Of a DNA stretch of 64,000 bases, positions 32,572 through 44,304 are shown piece after piece; positions within the stretch are counted from its first letter, which is position 1; each line of letters starts with the position of its first letter. Made by a program: the position numbers and the translations under genes. A model generated the notes under the pieces. The model was not told where the DNA came from. It did not search any database and saw only the letters and a list, made by a program, of their open reading frames with translations. The DNA comes from Bryum argenteum (taxonomy: Eukaryota > Streptophyta > Bryopsida > Bryales > Bryaceae): contig CM073329.1 in assembly GCA_037043015.1 (NCBI GenBank), forward strand, positions 3,302,648-3,366,647, given 5' to 3'.

Positions 32572-34443
32572 AGTAATTCAGAGGGCACCAGTCTGCTAGG
32601 CTCCAGCAGCGACGAGGAGACTGAAGTCAACGCGCCAACAAGTCAACATGAAGAGCAAAGCAACAACAACGTGCATGTGGGGTCAAGCAATATTTTGAGA
32701 GAGGGAGACGACTTATTGGAACGCGAGTCTCTTTCACCCAACAGTCAATTGCATTTACGAGGTATGAGAGGTGGGGCACTTACTCAAGGGGTAAGGGGTG
32801 TTACAAGAAGGACACGGGGTGGAAGAAGTGTTCTTGAGAGGGCATCAGTATGTTGGGATACTGGTCCTTCTTTCAAGGAATGTTATGAAGACCACTTTTG
32901 GGGCAAACTAAGGTCTCAATATTCCCATGATAATGTCACATTCATGGGCCCAAATGAGGGGCCCCCACATTTCCTTAGGGAGCTAACTCCCATATATGAC
33001 ATATTTCACAAGTTTTTCTCAATACTCACATTGAAAAAAATATGTAGAGAAACTAATAGGTACGCCGCTTCTATTGACCCAAACACCGGGAGGACTCGTG
33101 ATCCTTCAAATTGGTGGCGTTTGAAGATGGTAGAATTAGAGGCATGGCTAGGCATAATTATGCTTATGGGTTTGAAGATCATGCCACACTGGCGGCTCTA
33201 TTGGAACCGGGATGAATAATTCTTCTATTGTAATAGAATTGCAAGGACTATGGGTAGGAAACGCTTTGAAGCAATTTCTAAATGTTTGCATGTTCATGAT
33301 GATTCGGGAGCCCCTACAGACCGACATCATCCGGATTTTGATAAGTTGGCAAAACTTTGATGGCTTATTGAAGAGGTGAGGGAGTGTTGCATAACAAATT
33401 GGAATTTAGGCCAATTTGTGACAGTAGATGAACTAATGGTGCGTTATAAGGGAGGTTATGGGCATGGTATGAAGCAATACATGCCCAACAAACTGGTGAA
33501 ATTTGGATTCAAGATTTGGGCGGCGGCGGATGCTAACTCCAAATACTTATACAATTTTCAAGTTTACACCGGTGCCAATTTGAAGAAGAACCTACGTGGG
33601 GCTAAACCGGGAGAAGCAAAAACCGGTTACGAAGTAGTGATGGGTTTGATGGAGGGATTACATGGCTTAGGCCATGTAGTAGTGACCGATAATTTTTTTA
33701 CATCTCCTAAATTGCTAGTTGATTTGTATAATTTGGGCACTTATGGCACGGGCACCGTTCGTGCCAACCGCGTGGGTTTGCCAAGTGTCTTGGTTGACAA
33801 AAAGCGGTGGGTGAAGGAACCGCAAGGCACCATGGAGTGGAGGATGCACTCCACGGGTTCCCTATGCGCATTGGTTTGGGTAGATAAGAAGCCGGTGCTT
33901 CTCTTATCAACCCATGCGGAGCCTTTGCCTCCTAATCCCCGTCTGCCACTAACGGTCCCCCGCTACTCCAAGGGACGTGTTTTGAGGATTCCCACTTCAC
34001 CGATCCATTTAGAGTATACCACGAAGATGCGAGGCGTTGACGTTTCGGACCAGTTGCGTGGGGTTTATACAACCCTAAGCAAGAGTCACAAATGGTGGCA
34101 CCGTTTGTTTATGTTCCTAATCAATGCGGCGATGACAAACTCTTGGATTATTCATAAGGCGGAGTGCAAAGCGTTATCACGGGAAACCATGACCCATTTG
34201 GAGTTTGTGAAAAAACTAGAATTTGCTCTTATGGAAAAGTGGACCGTGGAGCGTTTAGGAGTGGTGTCGTGGCACACTTCTACACCCGGCACTCACTCAT
34301 TGGAGAAAGTGCCAAAATCGCGACATATATGTCGCCAATGCAAATCCCGTGATAGGCATACTAGCTATGTATGCCGAGATTGTGGGAACATTTGGATGCA
34401 CTTGGAGTGCCACGCGAAGGCCCATTTTCCATGCCGACGATGA
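32572..34443 (+). pseudogene. piggyBac transposase with two in-frame stop codons
   Basis: One frame is open from 32572 (after a TAA at 32569) except for TAA at 33217-33219 and TGA at 33358-33360. It begins with a Ser/Asp/Glu stretch (SSSDEETEV). The DDE_Tnp_1_7 core follows, with SFKECYEDHFW, then FVTVDELMVRYKG (first Asp), MPNKLVKFGFKIW, VVTDNFFTS (second Asp) and MRGVDVSDQLRG (third Asp). The C-terminus has the cysteine-rich zinc-binding tail (CRQCKSR...YVCRDCGNIWMHLECHAKAHF). All three catalytic Asp are present, so loss of function rests on the two stops, in a segment that is otherwise well preserved. An upstream exon, perhaps in ORF B, may supply the true start. Confidence 0.9.
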
Positions 34444-34552
34444 GCACGGTATGTTTTTTTGCAATTCCTTTCCCTTACATATATATAAGTATTTTTTCGA
34501 CATTTATGTGTATTCCCCTACATTTATATGCATAGATTTTTACAATTATATA

Positions 34553-34585
<33 letters not shown>

Positions 34586-35490
34586 TATTATTATTATTAT
34601 TATTATTTTATTTTTTTGTCAAGTGTCGTATCACATGAATCGCAAAAATGTAATTTTATTGAACAAAGGCTGTGGTCCAGGGAGATGTCCAGCGCTGGAG
34701 TTTGGAGCACAAGGCCCCCTCACCTTACAAGGCCACCTTGAGGGCTGAAATTTTTGGCCCCATCTTCAAGGCTGCAATTTTGGGGTAAACCCCCCACCTC
34801 CAAGGCTGCCACCATGGGCTAGAAGGAATTATGCATGGGGGGGCCAATGGTGGGCCAAGCATGCCCCCATGCCAGTCAACATGCCACCCAGCAGTCAACC
34901 CATGACCTCCCCCCATAAAGGCTATGGGCCCATGACTGCCACTTTTTCTTTTAATTTATTAGGAAAGGGGACCACGCCCTCTTTTATTGCACTTTTTTAT
35001 TCAATTCCTTTCCTCTTCTTTTAGCTCTAATCTTTTTCGAGCATGTGCCCCTCCATGTTGCCCCTAGCGTGGGCAGGGGCAAATTTAGTGCCTCGAGTTG
35101 CATCTAAATTTGACCACCTTGCATTGCAAGGTGGCTTGCTCCTTACTACTATTTTTTTTTTTTGGGTTTTTTTTTGGCATGACTTGATCACTTGATTCTA
35201 CACATTTCCGTAGTTCCATAATTTTCCATTTGGATGCTCCTTTTTGGAGAATTTCACCCTCGAACTTTAGAAATAGCAACTGCCCATGGAATTTCAGCCC
35301 CCTTTCTTGGGCTTTTTTTGTATGGATCTCACATGCTTTTCACAATCTAAGCCTAAAATCTTGCACACTTTTAAATCTACATCCTATCTTCAAGATCGTA
35401 CGGTTGGATTTTGGAACCCCTTTTCCCATTTGTTTTTACTGGCACTTGAAAAAACGGTCGTTTTTCACCACTTTTCGACTTTTTTACCCC
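34444..35490. other. piggyBac 3' non-coding region
   Basis: It contains a TA/TAA/ATT microsatellite (34548-34608) that is close to palindromic, and a C-rich area around 34690-34920. No coding region was recognised. Confidence 0.6.
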
Positions 35491-35507
35491 CAGGGACGTT
35501 TAGGGGT

Positions 35508-36068
35508 TAAGGAAGTCCTTCCACTTTTAAAAGTAGGAGCTAGACAACTTGATGAATAACGCTCGTATGTACTTCTCCAAACATGAATTTGCAGAGAATT
35601 TTTTCCAATTTCAAAAGCGGATTCATCTATCCAAACAACACGCTCCCACTCTTTTGCACACCATCCACGGTACTTCTGAGCAAAAGCTAATCGTTGAGAC
35701 ATGTGACGAGGTGTCAAAAAAGGTTTTTTGACTGCAATTCGACTAAAAATGTCATTTTTATGTAAGACCCTTTGAATAGTACGTCTACACACTTGAGTAG
35801 GACATGCATTGGTAATCTCTGAGAGTGAAGAGCAACGATGAATTTTTGAGTAATGCACAATACTACGAATATCTCTATCACTAAGCTTTTTAGCGTGACT
35901 TCCACCGCAAGGTTTGCGCTTGTAGGTTCCATCTTCTCTAAATGTTTTTACTAACCTTGTAACTGTTCTAATAGGAACTCCAATAGTAACTGCAATTTGA
36001 ACTCCTGTAAATCCTCCCACACTCAAACCTATAATGCGAGCACAAATTTCATCTGAAATTGCCATCAT
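35508..36068 (-). pseudogene. Tc1/mariner transposase, N-terminal half
   Basis: It starts at ATG 36068-36066. It encodes two helix-turn-helix parts (ARIIGLSVGGFTGVQIA ... IRTVTRLVKTF, then RTIQRVLHKN), the paired-like DNA-binding domain of Tc1 transposases, and then WERVVWIDESAF with the first catalytic Asp. The coding sequence is cut at the TTAA target (35507-35510) after 187 codons. It continues in frame at 29645, beyond the piggyBac insertion. Apart from that insertion no stop or frameshift is visible. Confidence 0.92.
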
Positions 36069-36587
36069 AAACTTATAGAGTGATTGATGTTAGCTACAAC
36101 AGTAGAATAGGGATTAGAGTAGAGCAAGGAAGGGAGAAGGGAGCCAAGGTGCTGGAGCAGAGAGGAGAGAGAAGGGTCGCCAAAACACAAGCCCATATGC
36201 ATACATGAAAAATCATTTTGCTCTTACTCACTCATCATGTATGCCCAATGTGAATCAACACTCATGCATCCCACAATACAACACTATTTGTTTTGAGGAT
36301 TGTCTCAACATTCAGTCTATCACAAATCAAACACACCATTCCCTTTACATAGTGTTCAATAGATATTTAGAAGAAAAAATTTGTCATGTGTCTAATGCAC
36401 ACTTTATGGCCAAGTGGATTCTTCTGCATGGAACATCTCTTCACTTCTTCATTTAGATGTTATTGATCTTTTTGAGAAGCATTTATGTTTGGTGGCTTAC
36501 TCACATGATTGAGTTCAATGAAAAAGCATGAGGTGTCAAAGATATTTTGACATTTTCAATATGACCTTCAAATTGTTTATCATAGTT
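36069..36587. other. Tc1-type element 5' untranslated region
   Basis: Sequence between the transposase ATG and the right inverted repeat. No feature was recognised beyond short plus-strand ORFs. Confidence 0.5.
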
Positions 36588-37168
36588 ATACATGTTGATA
36601 GATATGGAATAACTTTTTTTATGTACGTCTTTTGGCTTTGAAATTTATCTCGCATGTTACTAGCGTAGAGATGATCTTGTGCCAAAAATTTCACCATGTA
36701 TCAACAAAAACTCAATCCTAAGGAGGGCGTCAAAGTTGGAAGTAGTAAAATGGTTTTCCCCTTTGTTTCTCAAAACTACACATGTTGATAGATTTGGAAT
36801 ATTATTTTTTGTATGGGTCTTTTGGACTTGAAATTTTCCACACATGCAAACAACATAAAAATGTTTTTGATCCAAAAATTTCATGGGCAAAAAAAAATTC
36901 CTCAATTCTTGGGAGGGTGTCAAAGTTGGCAGCTGTGACACTTTTCTCACAGCTATCCCATGTTGGTAGATCTTGCATAAGTTTTTTTGTATAAGTCTCC
37001 TGGACTTGAAATTTGGTATGCATGTTTTCAACATAAAGATGATGTTGTCCCCAAATTTTCATGGTAAAATAAAAATTTCTCAGCTTTGGGGAGGGTGTCA
37101 AAGTTGGCATTAGTGTAGGACACTATCCCTGGAACTACTACACGGCCAATTTGAATGTCACCCTATTG
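36588..37168. repeat. Right long terminal inverted repeat of the Tc1-type element
   Basis: Nearly identical reverse complement of 28629-29209; only a few base changes were noticed (for example GCCGTTTAG against GCCGTGTAG). The three subrepeats are conserved here too. The mirrored ORFs in both repeats (for example 28763-29140 and 36660-37034) follow from this identity and are not taken as genes. Confidence 0.92.
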
Positions 37169-37174
37169 TACATG

Positions 37175-38310
37175 ACGGAAAGATTTTGACGATCAAATCT
37201 TTTCAGTGCCTATGTTATCTTTTCAATGTTTGTATTATCTTTTCAATTTCTTCTCACTCTTTCTCTTGTTTACATGATAAAAAAACCTGTTGCTTGTTTA
37301 TGTTGCAATATGCATTGATGTAAGTTCACACTTTCTGCTAAGAAAACCTTTTGCTTGTTTATGTTGCAATCTGCGTTGATGTGAGTTCACACTTTCTACC
37401 TGTATCTAGAAAAATTCCATTGTTGTGATTGGGTACACGAAATTCTAGTTATAATATTATTATTTACTACTAGGATGGCAAACAGTCAGAGCAGTCTTTT
37501 CACATTGAAAATGTGCAGATGACTGAAAGATGGCCGCCGTTGAGTGAGTACTTGATGTGCAGGGTAGCTGCTGGACATGAAGGACGCAAGGGCTTTATGC
37601 TTAGGTACTGGGAGAAGAAGATTCCGGGGATGGAAGTCGCAACACCACTGCGTCATACCATTTCTCCACTTGAGATTGGAGTATGTAAACTTAGCGTTTA
37701 GGATAAAACCTTCCTTTCTGACTACAGATTGACTTACACAGTACTGGATTTGGATGCTTTGTGGGTATGGCCATTGTGGGTCCAGAGAAGCTTCTCCTGG
37801 CAGTACTCGAGCGTAGAGCCCTTTCCGTCCGCAACCCCCCCCCCCGCACCCTGCACATCAAGCAATCGTACTGACAACAAACTGGCTAAAAAAGCCCAAA
37901 TTACTGTACTTGCAAATTCCGGTTCTACATATCCTTAAACATGTGTTGAGGAAAATGAAACAAACAACGGTTAACCGGAGCAGTTAACAGAGCCACCAGA
38001 TCAATGTAGCACCATGCATCAAGCAATGCACAATTGCAGAAGTCCGCGGATGTGTAGTAGGGATTTTGCCCTAGTCTAAACTACTTTTAGTATAGTGTGG
38101 TTCAACGGTAGAAAAACAAAATAGTCTGTCGTATTGTGACTAAGGTCACATGTATTTGCGGTATAAGTGTAACTATGTATAAACGTACCTGAGGGCTTGT
38201 CTTGCGGCGATTCACTCTTATACCCAGGGATCACCCAATTTGGGTTACTGTCATTACCAATGCACTATATCTAGACTCAATGCAGTCCCAGTCCTGTCTA
38301 GTATTCTAAG
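37175..38310. other. Non-coding, with a short tandem duplication
   Basis: About 52 bases starting ACCTGTTGCTTGTTTATG (37287) recur at 37346. A possible exon-like stretch lies at 37513-37700 (plus strand, MTERWPPLSEYL...), but no domain is recognised. A run of nine C lies near 37838. Confidence 0.45.
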
Positions 38311-38314
38311 GGAA

Positions 38315-38726
38315 GTCAATAGTTCTGGTCAATAGTTCAGGTTATGTCAATAGACCTAAATGCAGACTATCACCTAGTCAAAATGCCGATATAATATTTT
38401 GAAATAATAGGCATAAATATTTAGTCAATAGGTCCAATCCCAGTGTATTATATACGATACTATTTACACAATGCCTAGCGAACAGTTTGTCAATAGATCC
38501 AAATGCAGGGTATGATATAGAATCTGCCTACCTCTGTGCAGCTCACCAAGTCTCTCAAGTCAATAGGTCTTGTACACATGCAATATGTATGCAATTATGC
38601 CCTGCACAAACACACACTCAGCTCAATCTCCTGTTCAAACACTCAATAATAGTTTAAAACTCCAAGAATACCCAAAAAAATGTCAAACCCAAACCCAGGA
38701 ACTTACCCTAAAATTTATGTCAATAG
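38315..38726 (+). repeat. Array of seven GTCAATAG motifs
   Basis: GTCAATAG occurs at 38315, 38328, 38346, 38424, 38489, 38559 and 38719, mostly followed by (G/A)(G/T/A)(T/C)C and often by CAAATGCAG-like sequence. All lie on the same strand, with spacings of 13, 18, 78, 65, 70 and 160 bases. Confidence 0.8.
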
Positions 38727-38779
38727 GTCTCACTCAATTTCAAATTTCGGTCTTATTATTCAAATTCTTTAAATAATCC

Positions 38780-40780
38780 TATTACTTACTCCAAAACCAA
38801 AGGCAAACTCAAAACTCAACACTTAGTTTTCAAACAAATTTCGAACAAACTTGTCTAATTGGGGTATTTTGGAAATTGATCTTTCAATTTTAGAGTTGAA
38901 TTTGGAAAATCCAACCGTAGGATCTTGTTCAGAGCTGTCCAATTAGACTAGATACCCAATTTCAAAACAATTGCCCACACGGATTCTAAGTTGTAAACGA
39001 TAAAAGATCTAGGGAAATTTGACTTAAAATCAGGCCAGCAGACCTATGACCGCGGAGAAGGAGACCCCAAGACCGCCCGAAGCAGGCCCTATGGCCGTCC
39101 GTTTTTCATCGCACAGACAGCCTGAAATCCCTAATTTCACCGCAACGAGCCAGCGATTCGAATTCGCTCAATTCAACACAATTTCACTTCAATCTCTGTC
39201 AATTTCACACTCTAATCTCCCATGGATGCAAAATGCAGCACAATTGGTAGCTTCACAGCTTAATTGAGAGCCAAAGTTCATACAAATTTCTACAATTCTA
39301 ACTCAAAATTTCTCAATTTTCCAACCTGCAGACAACTTGAAACACGAACTCTTCGATTCTCTCTCAAGTCAGCATCTTGGTTCTCGATGGATTCAATCAA
39401 GTTGTAGCTCCTCGTCTTTTTGATCGTCAATCAGATCCTCAGTTTCGGAACTACTCAGAGCTTCGACCTACTTTCCGCTTAGATTTTGACCAGCACCTTC
39501 GGTCTTCCAAACTGGACTCTCAGGAACAGACAGCGTAGGTGAAAGCATTTGGTGGCATCAGCCTGTCTAACATAACAATCTGTACACAGCACACACCTTG
39601 TTGATGTCGACTTCAAACCTTGATCACTTCGATCACCTCCGCAGCACTCCCTTGTCTCGACGATCAATCTTCAATTCCGTCTCCTCACGATTCACTCCTG
39701 CTCCAATTTTGCACCTTCTCGACAATCCAGCACCAACTCTTCGTACTTCCTCGTCCCAAATCTCTGCTCCACCTGACGACTCTGGCGCACGATCGCTTTT
39801 GAATTTACTCACTCGCCACCACTCAAAGACATCACAAAATGGAATCACCACACGTTCTCTTTGAATCAACAGCGTGCTCACCAATTCCACATTAACAAAT
39901 CCTCACAAGCAAGAATTCTCTCATACACATAATCAGACATACAAATTCCTCACACAATTACACAGATTCTACACACAGGAAGCAAAGAGCAAGGACGCGC
40001 ATTCTTCATACAAATGCCGTAAAATTACAAAAGCAGGAGGGTGGTTATGCGCGGGGAGGAGAAGGGTGCGCCCCCTGCGAGAGGCCGCGGCCACTTCATC
40101 CTGCCTCGTTCATCCATTGTCTTTTCATCCATCCTCTAATATACTAATTATTTTTAACACTAATTCTATCAGGTTACCTTTATTGAAAGCTTTCTATTTT
40201 TAATAACTTTTAAAGTAACTTTTTGATACTTTTTCGCATCTATAATATTATATCTATCCAAAAAGTAAAAAGTTTCTAAAATAACTCTATAAATGTTAAT
40301 AAATAGTTACTATAGGATGTATTTTGAATCTGATATTAGTGCACATTTTTTACGAAAATTAATGACTGACGTGTTGAGTGCATGGAGTTGATCACATGTA
40401 GTAGTGCGTCTGTGCGTGCAGTTGATCACATGTAGCTAGCTAGCTAGACATCAGAGGCGATGGGGAAGAGTAGTGATCGATGAATCTGACTATCTTTATA
40501 TAATTGATTAAAAACCACTACGTATCAGCGTTGCCCTTAGGCATGCGCGGGAAGTAACGTCCCGCTCTCGCCGACTACGTCGGCTATCTCGTTAGTCGTG
40601 TCGGTTTCTGTCATCGAGTATGTGCTTCGAGTCTCGCTGTCGATGTTCGTCGTCTATCCGTCCAGCCGGTGTGCTTGGTCGGGTGTGCTTGGGTCCATCG
40701 TGTGCGGGGTTGGATGCTTCACATTTGTGAACCTTCACGTTTGACAACATTACAATGCAAGTCTACTTCCAACTGCAAAA
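38780..40780. other. Non-coding region with low-confidence ORFs
   Basis: Two overlapping ORFs on opposite strands at 39598-39890 carry no recognisable domain. The composition near 39040-40110 is more GC-balanced and could be a leader or pseudogene. A short TAGC microsatellite lies at 40436-40448. Confidence 0.4.
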
Positions 40781-40794
40781 GAAATTCTATGATG

Positions 40795-41800
40795 GATAGC
40801 CCCACTGGAATACTGGATATTTTCCACAACCAGGGGCTCTTTTTGAGTTCCCAAGCATAACCGCAGTTCAAAATTTTAAAAAAACTAATTTATCCCTTCC
40901 CACAAACTACAAAAAAAAAAGAAAAAAGAAAAAAGAAAAAAAAACAAAATCCAAAAAAAAATCATTTACTCTCAAAAAAAAATTTAAAAAATTGCATGAA
41001 GTTGGGATTGAATAACTCAATTTTCATCCTCCAAAAAAAAAATTGAAAAAGAGTGAGTTATCCCATAATAATTGCACCTAGAAAAAAACAAGGTATAAAA
41101 ACCCCCTCCTCCAGATCAATTTACAAGTCGGCACATGAAGACCATTGATCTTCAAGATCAATGGTGGTGGAGTGTTAAGGCTCTAAGGCCAGTGAAGCCA
41201 GCGTTATGGGAAATAACCACACTTCCCTTGGCCAATGGGGAGGTGCCACCTCTACAATTTTTCCTTGAACTGCGATTATGTACTAGGTAACTCAAAAAGA
41301 GCCACATAACCAGTGAGGCATCCTTCCGAGCTGCGGAACCATAACCGCAGTTCAGGCAAAAACTATAGAGGTAGCACCTCCTCATTGGCCGAGGGAATTG
41401 TGGTTATTTCCCATAACGTCGCCTTCGCTGGTGTTATGGTCTTCAATATTTTGCACCGTTGATCTTGGAGATCAATGGTCTCTATTTGTTGTTTTGTAAG
41501 AAGGTAGGGGGAGGGGGTTTTTATACCTTGTTTTTTTTCTACGGGCAATTAGTAAGGGATAAATGACTTTTTTTCAAAATTTTTTTTAGGGAGGATGACG
41601 ATTGAGTTATTCCCAAGTTTATGCAAATTTTAAATTTTTTTTTTGGAGAGTAAATGAATTTTTTTTGGATTTTTTAACTTTTTTTTAATATGGGGGGAGG
41701 GGTAAATTAGTTTTTCTTAAAAGTTTTGAACTGCGGTTATGCTAGGTAACTCAATGGGAGCCCCTGGTTATCAATATCGAGTGGGGCACCTCCCTCGCCG
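40795..41800. mobile_element. Foldback (large palindromic) element, about 1.0 kb
   Basis: The left arm (about 40800-41285) and right arm (about 41340-41797) are imperfect inverted repeats. Paired landmarks are GCATAACCGCAGTTCAAAA/TTTTGAACTGCGGTTATGC, AACTAATTTATCCC/GGGGTAAATTAGTT, GGTATAAAAACCCCCTC and its complement, GATCAATGG, and AATAACCACA/TGTGGTTATT. The short centre repeats motifs seen again beyond the right arm (GGTAACTC, CATCCTTCCGAGC). No transposase was found. Confidence 0.8.
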
Positions 41801-41879
41801 CTACTGCGGCTCGGAAGGATGCCCCACTGGTTATTTTCCATAACCAGTGGCTCCTCTTGCGTTACCTAGTACATAGCAA

Positions 41880-42480
41880 CACCATAGAAAATTTAACTTT
41901 ATTATTGATTGCGTTGCTATAGATCAGCTTCCAGAGACCTCCGGCAATTGCCAAGGAGCGCATCACAAGTCAAAGCCCTCACAACGACGGAGGAGAAAAC
42001 AGCAAGCTAAACGCCCCATAGAGACGGAGTAGAGCGGGGCAAATTCAGAGGAGGGCTCAAACACTAGGGCCCATTTACTTTTTGGAACTTTCTTTATAAC
42101 TTTTTGTATTATTTTTCAGACTTTGAGGGGGTCTAGGGACTCTTTGATTGGCCCATCATGATTAGAAATTCATCAAACTGATTTTATTATATTGTAGAGA
42201 GATACATTATATTTTATATCACGAGAACATATTGAAGTGAATTTAGTTCTTCTTTGATAAAAAGGGTTATAAATGAGATGAAAAATAAACGGCAAACTGC
42301 GCAATTAGCTATTAACTTCCGAAGAGAAGCGGAATGCTTCATGAATAGCAGAGAAGGGAAATACCTATAAGGAAAAAACTTAAATTGTACAAAATCAGTG
42401 TTATGAAGCTGCACACGTTTGTATAGTTTTTGCAGGCCCCGTGTTGTGCACCAGCCATACAACCATATATCAGTTTTTTC
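41880..42480. other. Non-coding sequence
   Basis: No gene recognised. The minus-strand 82-residue ORF at 42214-42462 shows no domain. Confidence 0.4.
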
Positions 42481-42524
42481 ACCTACTTTTTACGGCACTT
42501 TCGGCAGAGGTAATAACTCATGTT

Positions 42525-42740
42525 CCATCCTGTGGGTGAGGGTTCGTGGCAGCTACTAAGCCGACGAGGGCCCTTACCCCGTCCATCCACAGACATCCCC
42601 TGCCTTGGCCGCCATGAGCCGGCAGCCGCGAGCCGCCGTGGATGGTCGCTGTCGCGACTACCGCGGGCCTCCTGCTCCCCGTCAGTTGACGCGGCGCAGC
42701 GCAGCGCTCTCGTCTCCTCTCCGGAGCCCGACGCCGCCAC
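42525..42740. repeat. GC-rich inverted repeat, left arm
   Basis: It matches the reverse complement of 44080-44262 through GGTTCGTGGCAGCTAC, CTTACCCCGTCCATCCA, GAGCCGCCGTGG and GGTCGCTGTCGCG. It is strikingly GC-rich compared with the flanks. ORFs inside are by-products of base composition. Confidence 0.7.
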
Positions 42741-42809
42741 CCTCTTCACGCGTGCGCGCTCTACACCCTCGTCACGAGACTGCTCCACTGCCGTTGTGAG
42801 CACCTCAAC

Positions 42810-44035
42810 GCCGACGCTTCATCTTCAGCTGCTCAGTCTCGCAAAACTTCCTAGATTGTTTATGCTCTTTCGGTATTTGTGCAGATGGAGGTATTTGGCA
42901 ATTTCTTTCGCAATAGTCGACTGGTTTAGGTGGCTGACTTTGCTCTGGATTTCAAATCTTAAACCTGCTTTAAATGTCCAAGCCACAACAAACTTGACCT
43001 CTTCGTGTTCGAGCACCACTGCTCCGGTATCGCTCGCATCACTCTCGGTTGTCAATAGCATTATACCTAGACATGCAACAATTGAATGTGTGCACCCATT
43101 GTGAATAGGGTATGATAGGATATTGTAACAATTGAATGTATGGGTGTGTGTACTAACTGTTGGTAAGGTAAGATAGGGTATTGTAGTTGATATGATATTG
43201 TGCTTACACATGATATTTGTAGTTATAACTTATATAATTGATACTTCAAAATGCACATGCCTATGTTTCTTTTGGAATATATTGATATGGTTTACATTTT
43301 TCTTAATCAAGTATCATGTTTTTATGCAAAATAAGGCATTGAAAAATGACACAAATTTTGGTGGTTCAAAGTACCCCTCCACACCCGTTCTCCCGTCATG
43401 ATCTCATTTGGCATGATGCTATCCGAACCATGAAGGGGAAGTTTGTATTGTGCAAACAAGCTCGCATTCCTACATCACTCTCTCACCTCCTCGTGGCTCT
43501 CCTCATGAGTCTCTTCAAGAACTTGTTTACCTTTCCATAGGGAAGATTTCTTTGTTAGTTGTTCTTCTTGAACCCTCTGGCTAAATCGACTGGCAAATTC
43601 TTTGTCTTGTTTAACAGGCAATCCATATCATATGAATCGCTGTCATAGCCCTTTATTCTCGATTCTCAAACCTGAGGTAGAAAAATATATAACACATTAG
43701 CACATGAAGAGATTAAATAGAAATCTTATCTGATAGTAAACTTTAAGCAAGAAATAAATCAAACTTATAGTTTAAATTGTCAATTTATTGACAGAATGGT
43801 AAAACCCAACCGCATTGCATCACTATTCAAAATTACAGAGCCATGCATCTCACAAAATTTGCAATCTTCCCCATGTGGGGCGTCACTCTAATATATACGA
43901 TTCAAAAAGAAAAATAGCAGTCAAGTACTCAGAATTCATAACTTTACAATCAAATTCCAGTACATCTCTACACAGACAATGAGTACAAGGATTATGCACC
44001 TGCAAGCTTGTATCCCACAACTTCTGCAATTTGCA
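42810..44035. other. Interior between the GC-rich inverted repeats
   Basis: About 1.2 kb, mostly AT-rich, with no recognised coding region. If the arms are the ends of one element this would be its non-autonomous interior. Confidence 0.4.
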
Positions 44036-44079
44036 AGGGTGGACATGCAACCGCGGAAGGGCAATCGGAGGAGCGCTTC

Positions 44080-44262
44080 GGACCGTCAATGAGCCGGGAG
44101 CGGGCGGCCCGCGACTGTCGGGCGGCTCGCGACTGTCGGGCGGGGCAGCAGCCCGCGGCAGCGACCAGCCACGGCGGCTCACGGCGCGTAAGCGATGTCC
44201 CATGGATGGACAGGGTAAGGGCTTTCGTCAGCTTGGTAGCTGCCACGAACCCTTAGCTCAAT
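44080..44262. repeat. GC-rich inverted repeat, right arm
   Basis: Partner of 42525-42740. It also contains a short tandem duplication, CGCGACTGTCGGGCGG, at about 44109-44141. The copia LTR starts about 40 bases further on. Confidence 0.7.
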
Positions 44263-44304
44263 CCTGTGCATTATATCACATGCATTTGACCATGTGCATT
44301 ATAT

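Larger units (their letters stand above)
29649..35506 (+). mobile_element. piggyBac element inserted in the Tc1-type transposase gene
   Basis: A perfect 15-bp inverted repeat, CCCCTAAACGTCCCT at 29649-29663 and its complement at 35492-35506, is flanked on both sides by TTAA (29645-29648 and 35507-35510), the hallmark piggyBac target duplication. Reducing the two TTAA copies to one leaves the Tc1 transposase reading frame continuous (a Leu TTA codon followed by ATG). The insertion is therefore exact and later than the Tc1 insertion. The 5,858-bp element carries a plus-strand transposase with two stops and two additional long ORFs upstream. Confidence 0.95.
28629..37168 (-). mobile_element. Tc1/mariner-type DNA transposon with long inverted repeats, interrupted by piggyBac
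   Basis: Inverted repeats of about 581 bases (28629-29209 and 36588-37168) start CAATAGGGTGACATTC. TA flanks both ends, inside a palindromic ATG-TA-CAT context that fits Tc1-type target choice. The transposase runs on the minus strand in two pieces (36068-35508 and 29645-29196). Without the inner 5.86 kb insertion the element would be about 2.7 kb with a 336-codon gene, the normal size for the family. The inverted repeats are far longer than the 20-30 bases of most Tc1 elements and resemble the long-repeat IR/DR type. Confidence 0.9.

Noticed and set aside
38315-38726. CRISPR-like array
   Set aside because: Motif too short, spacings irregular, and the genome is eukaryotic.
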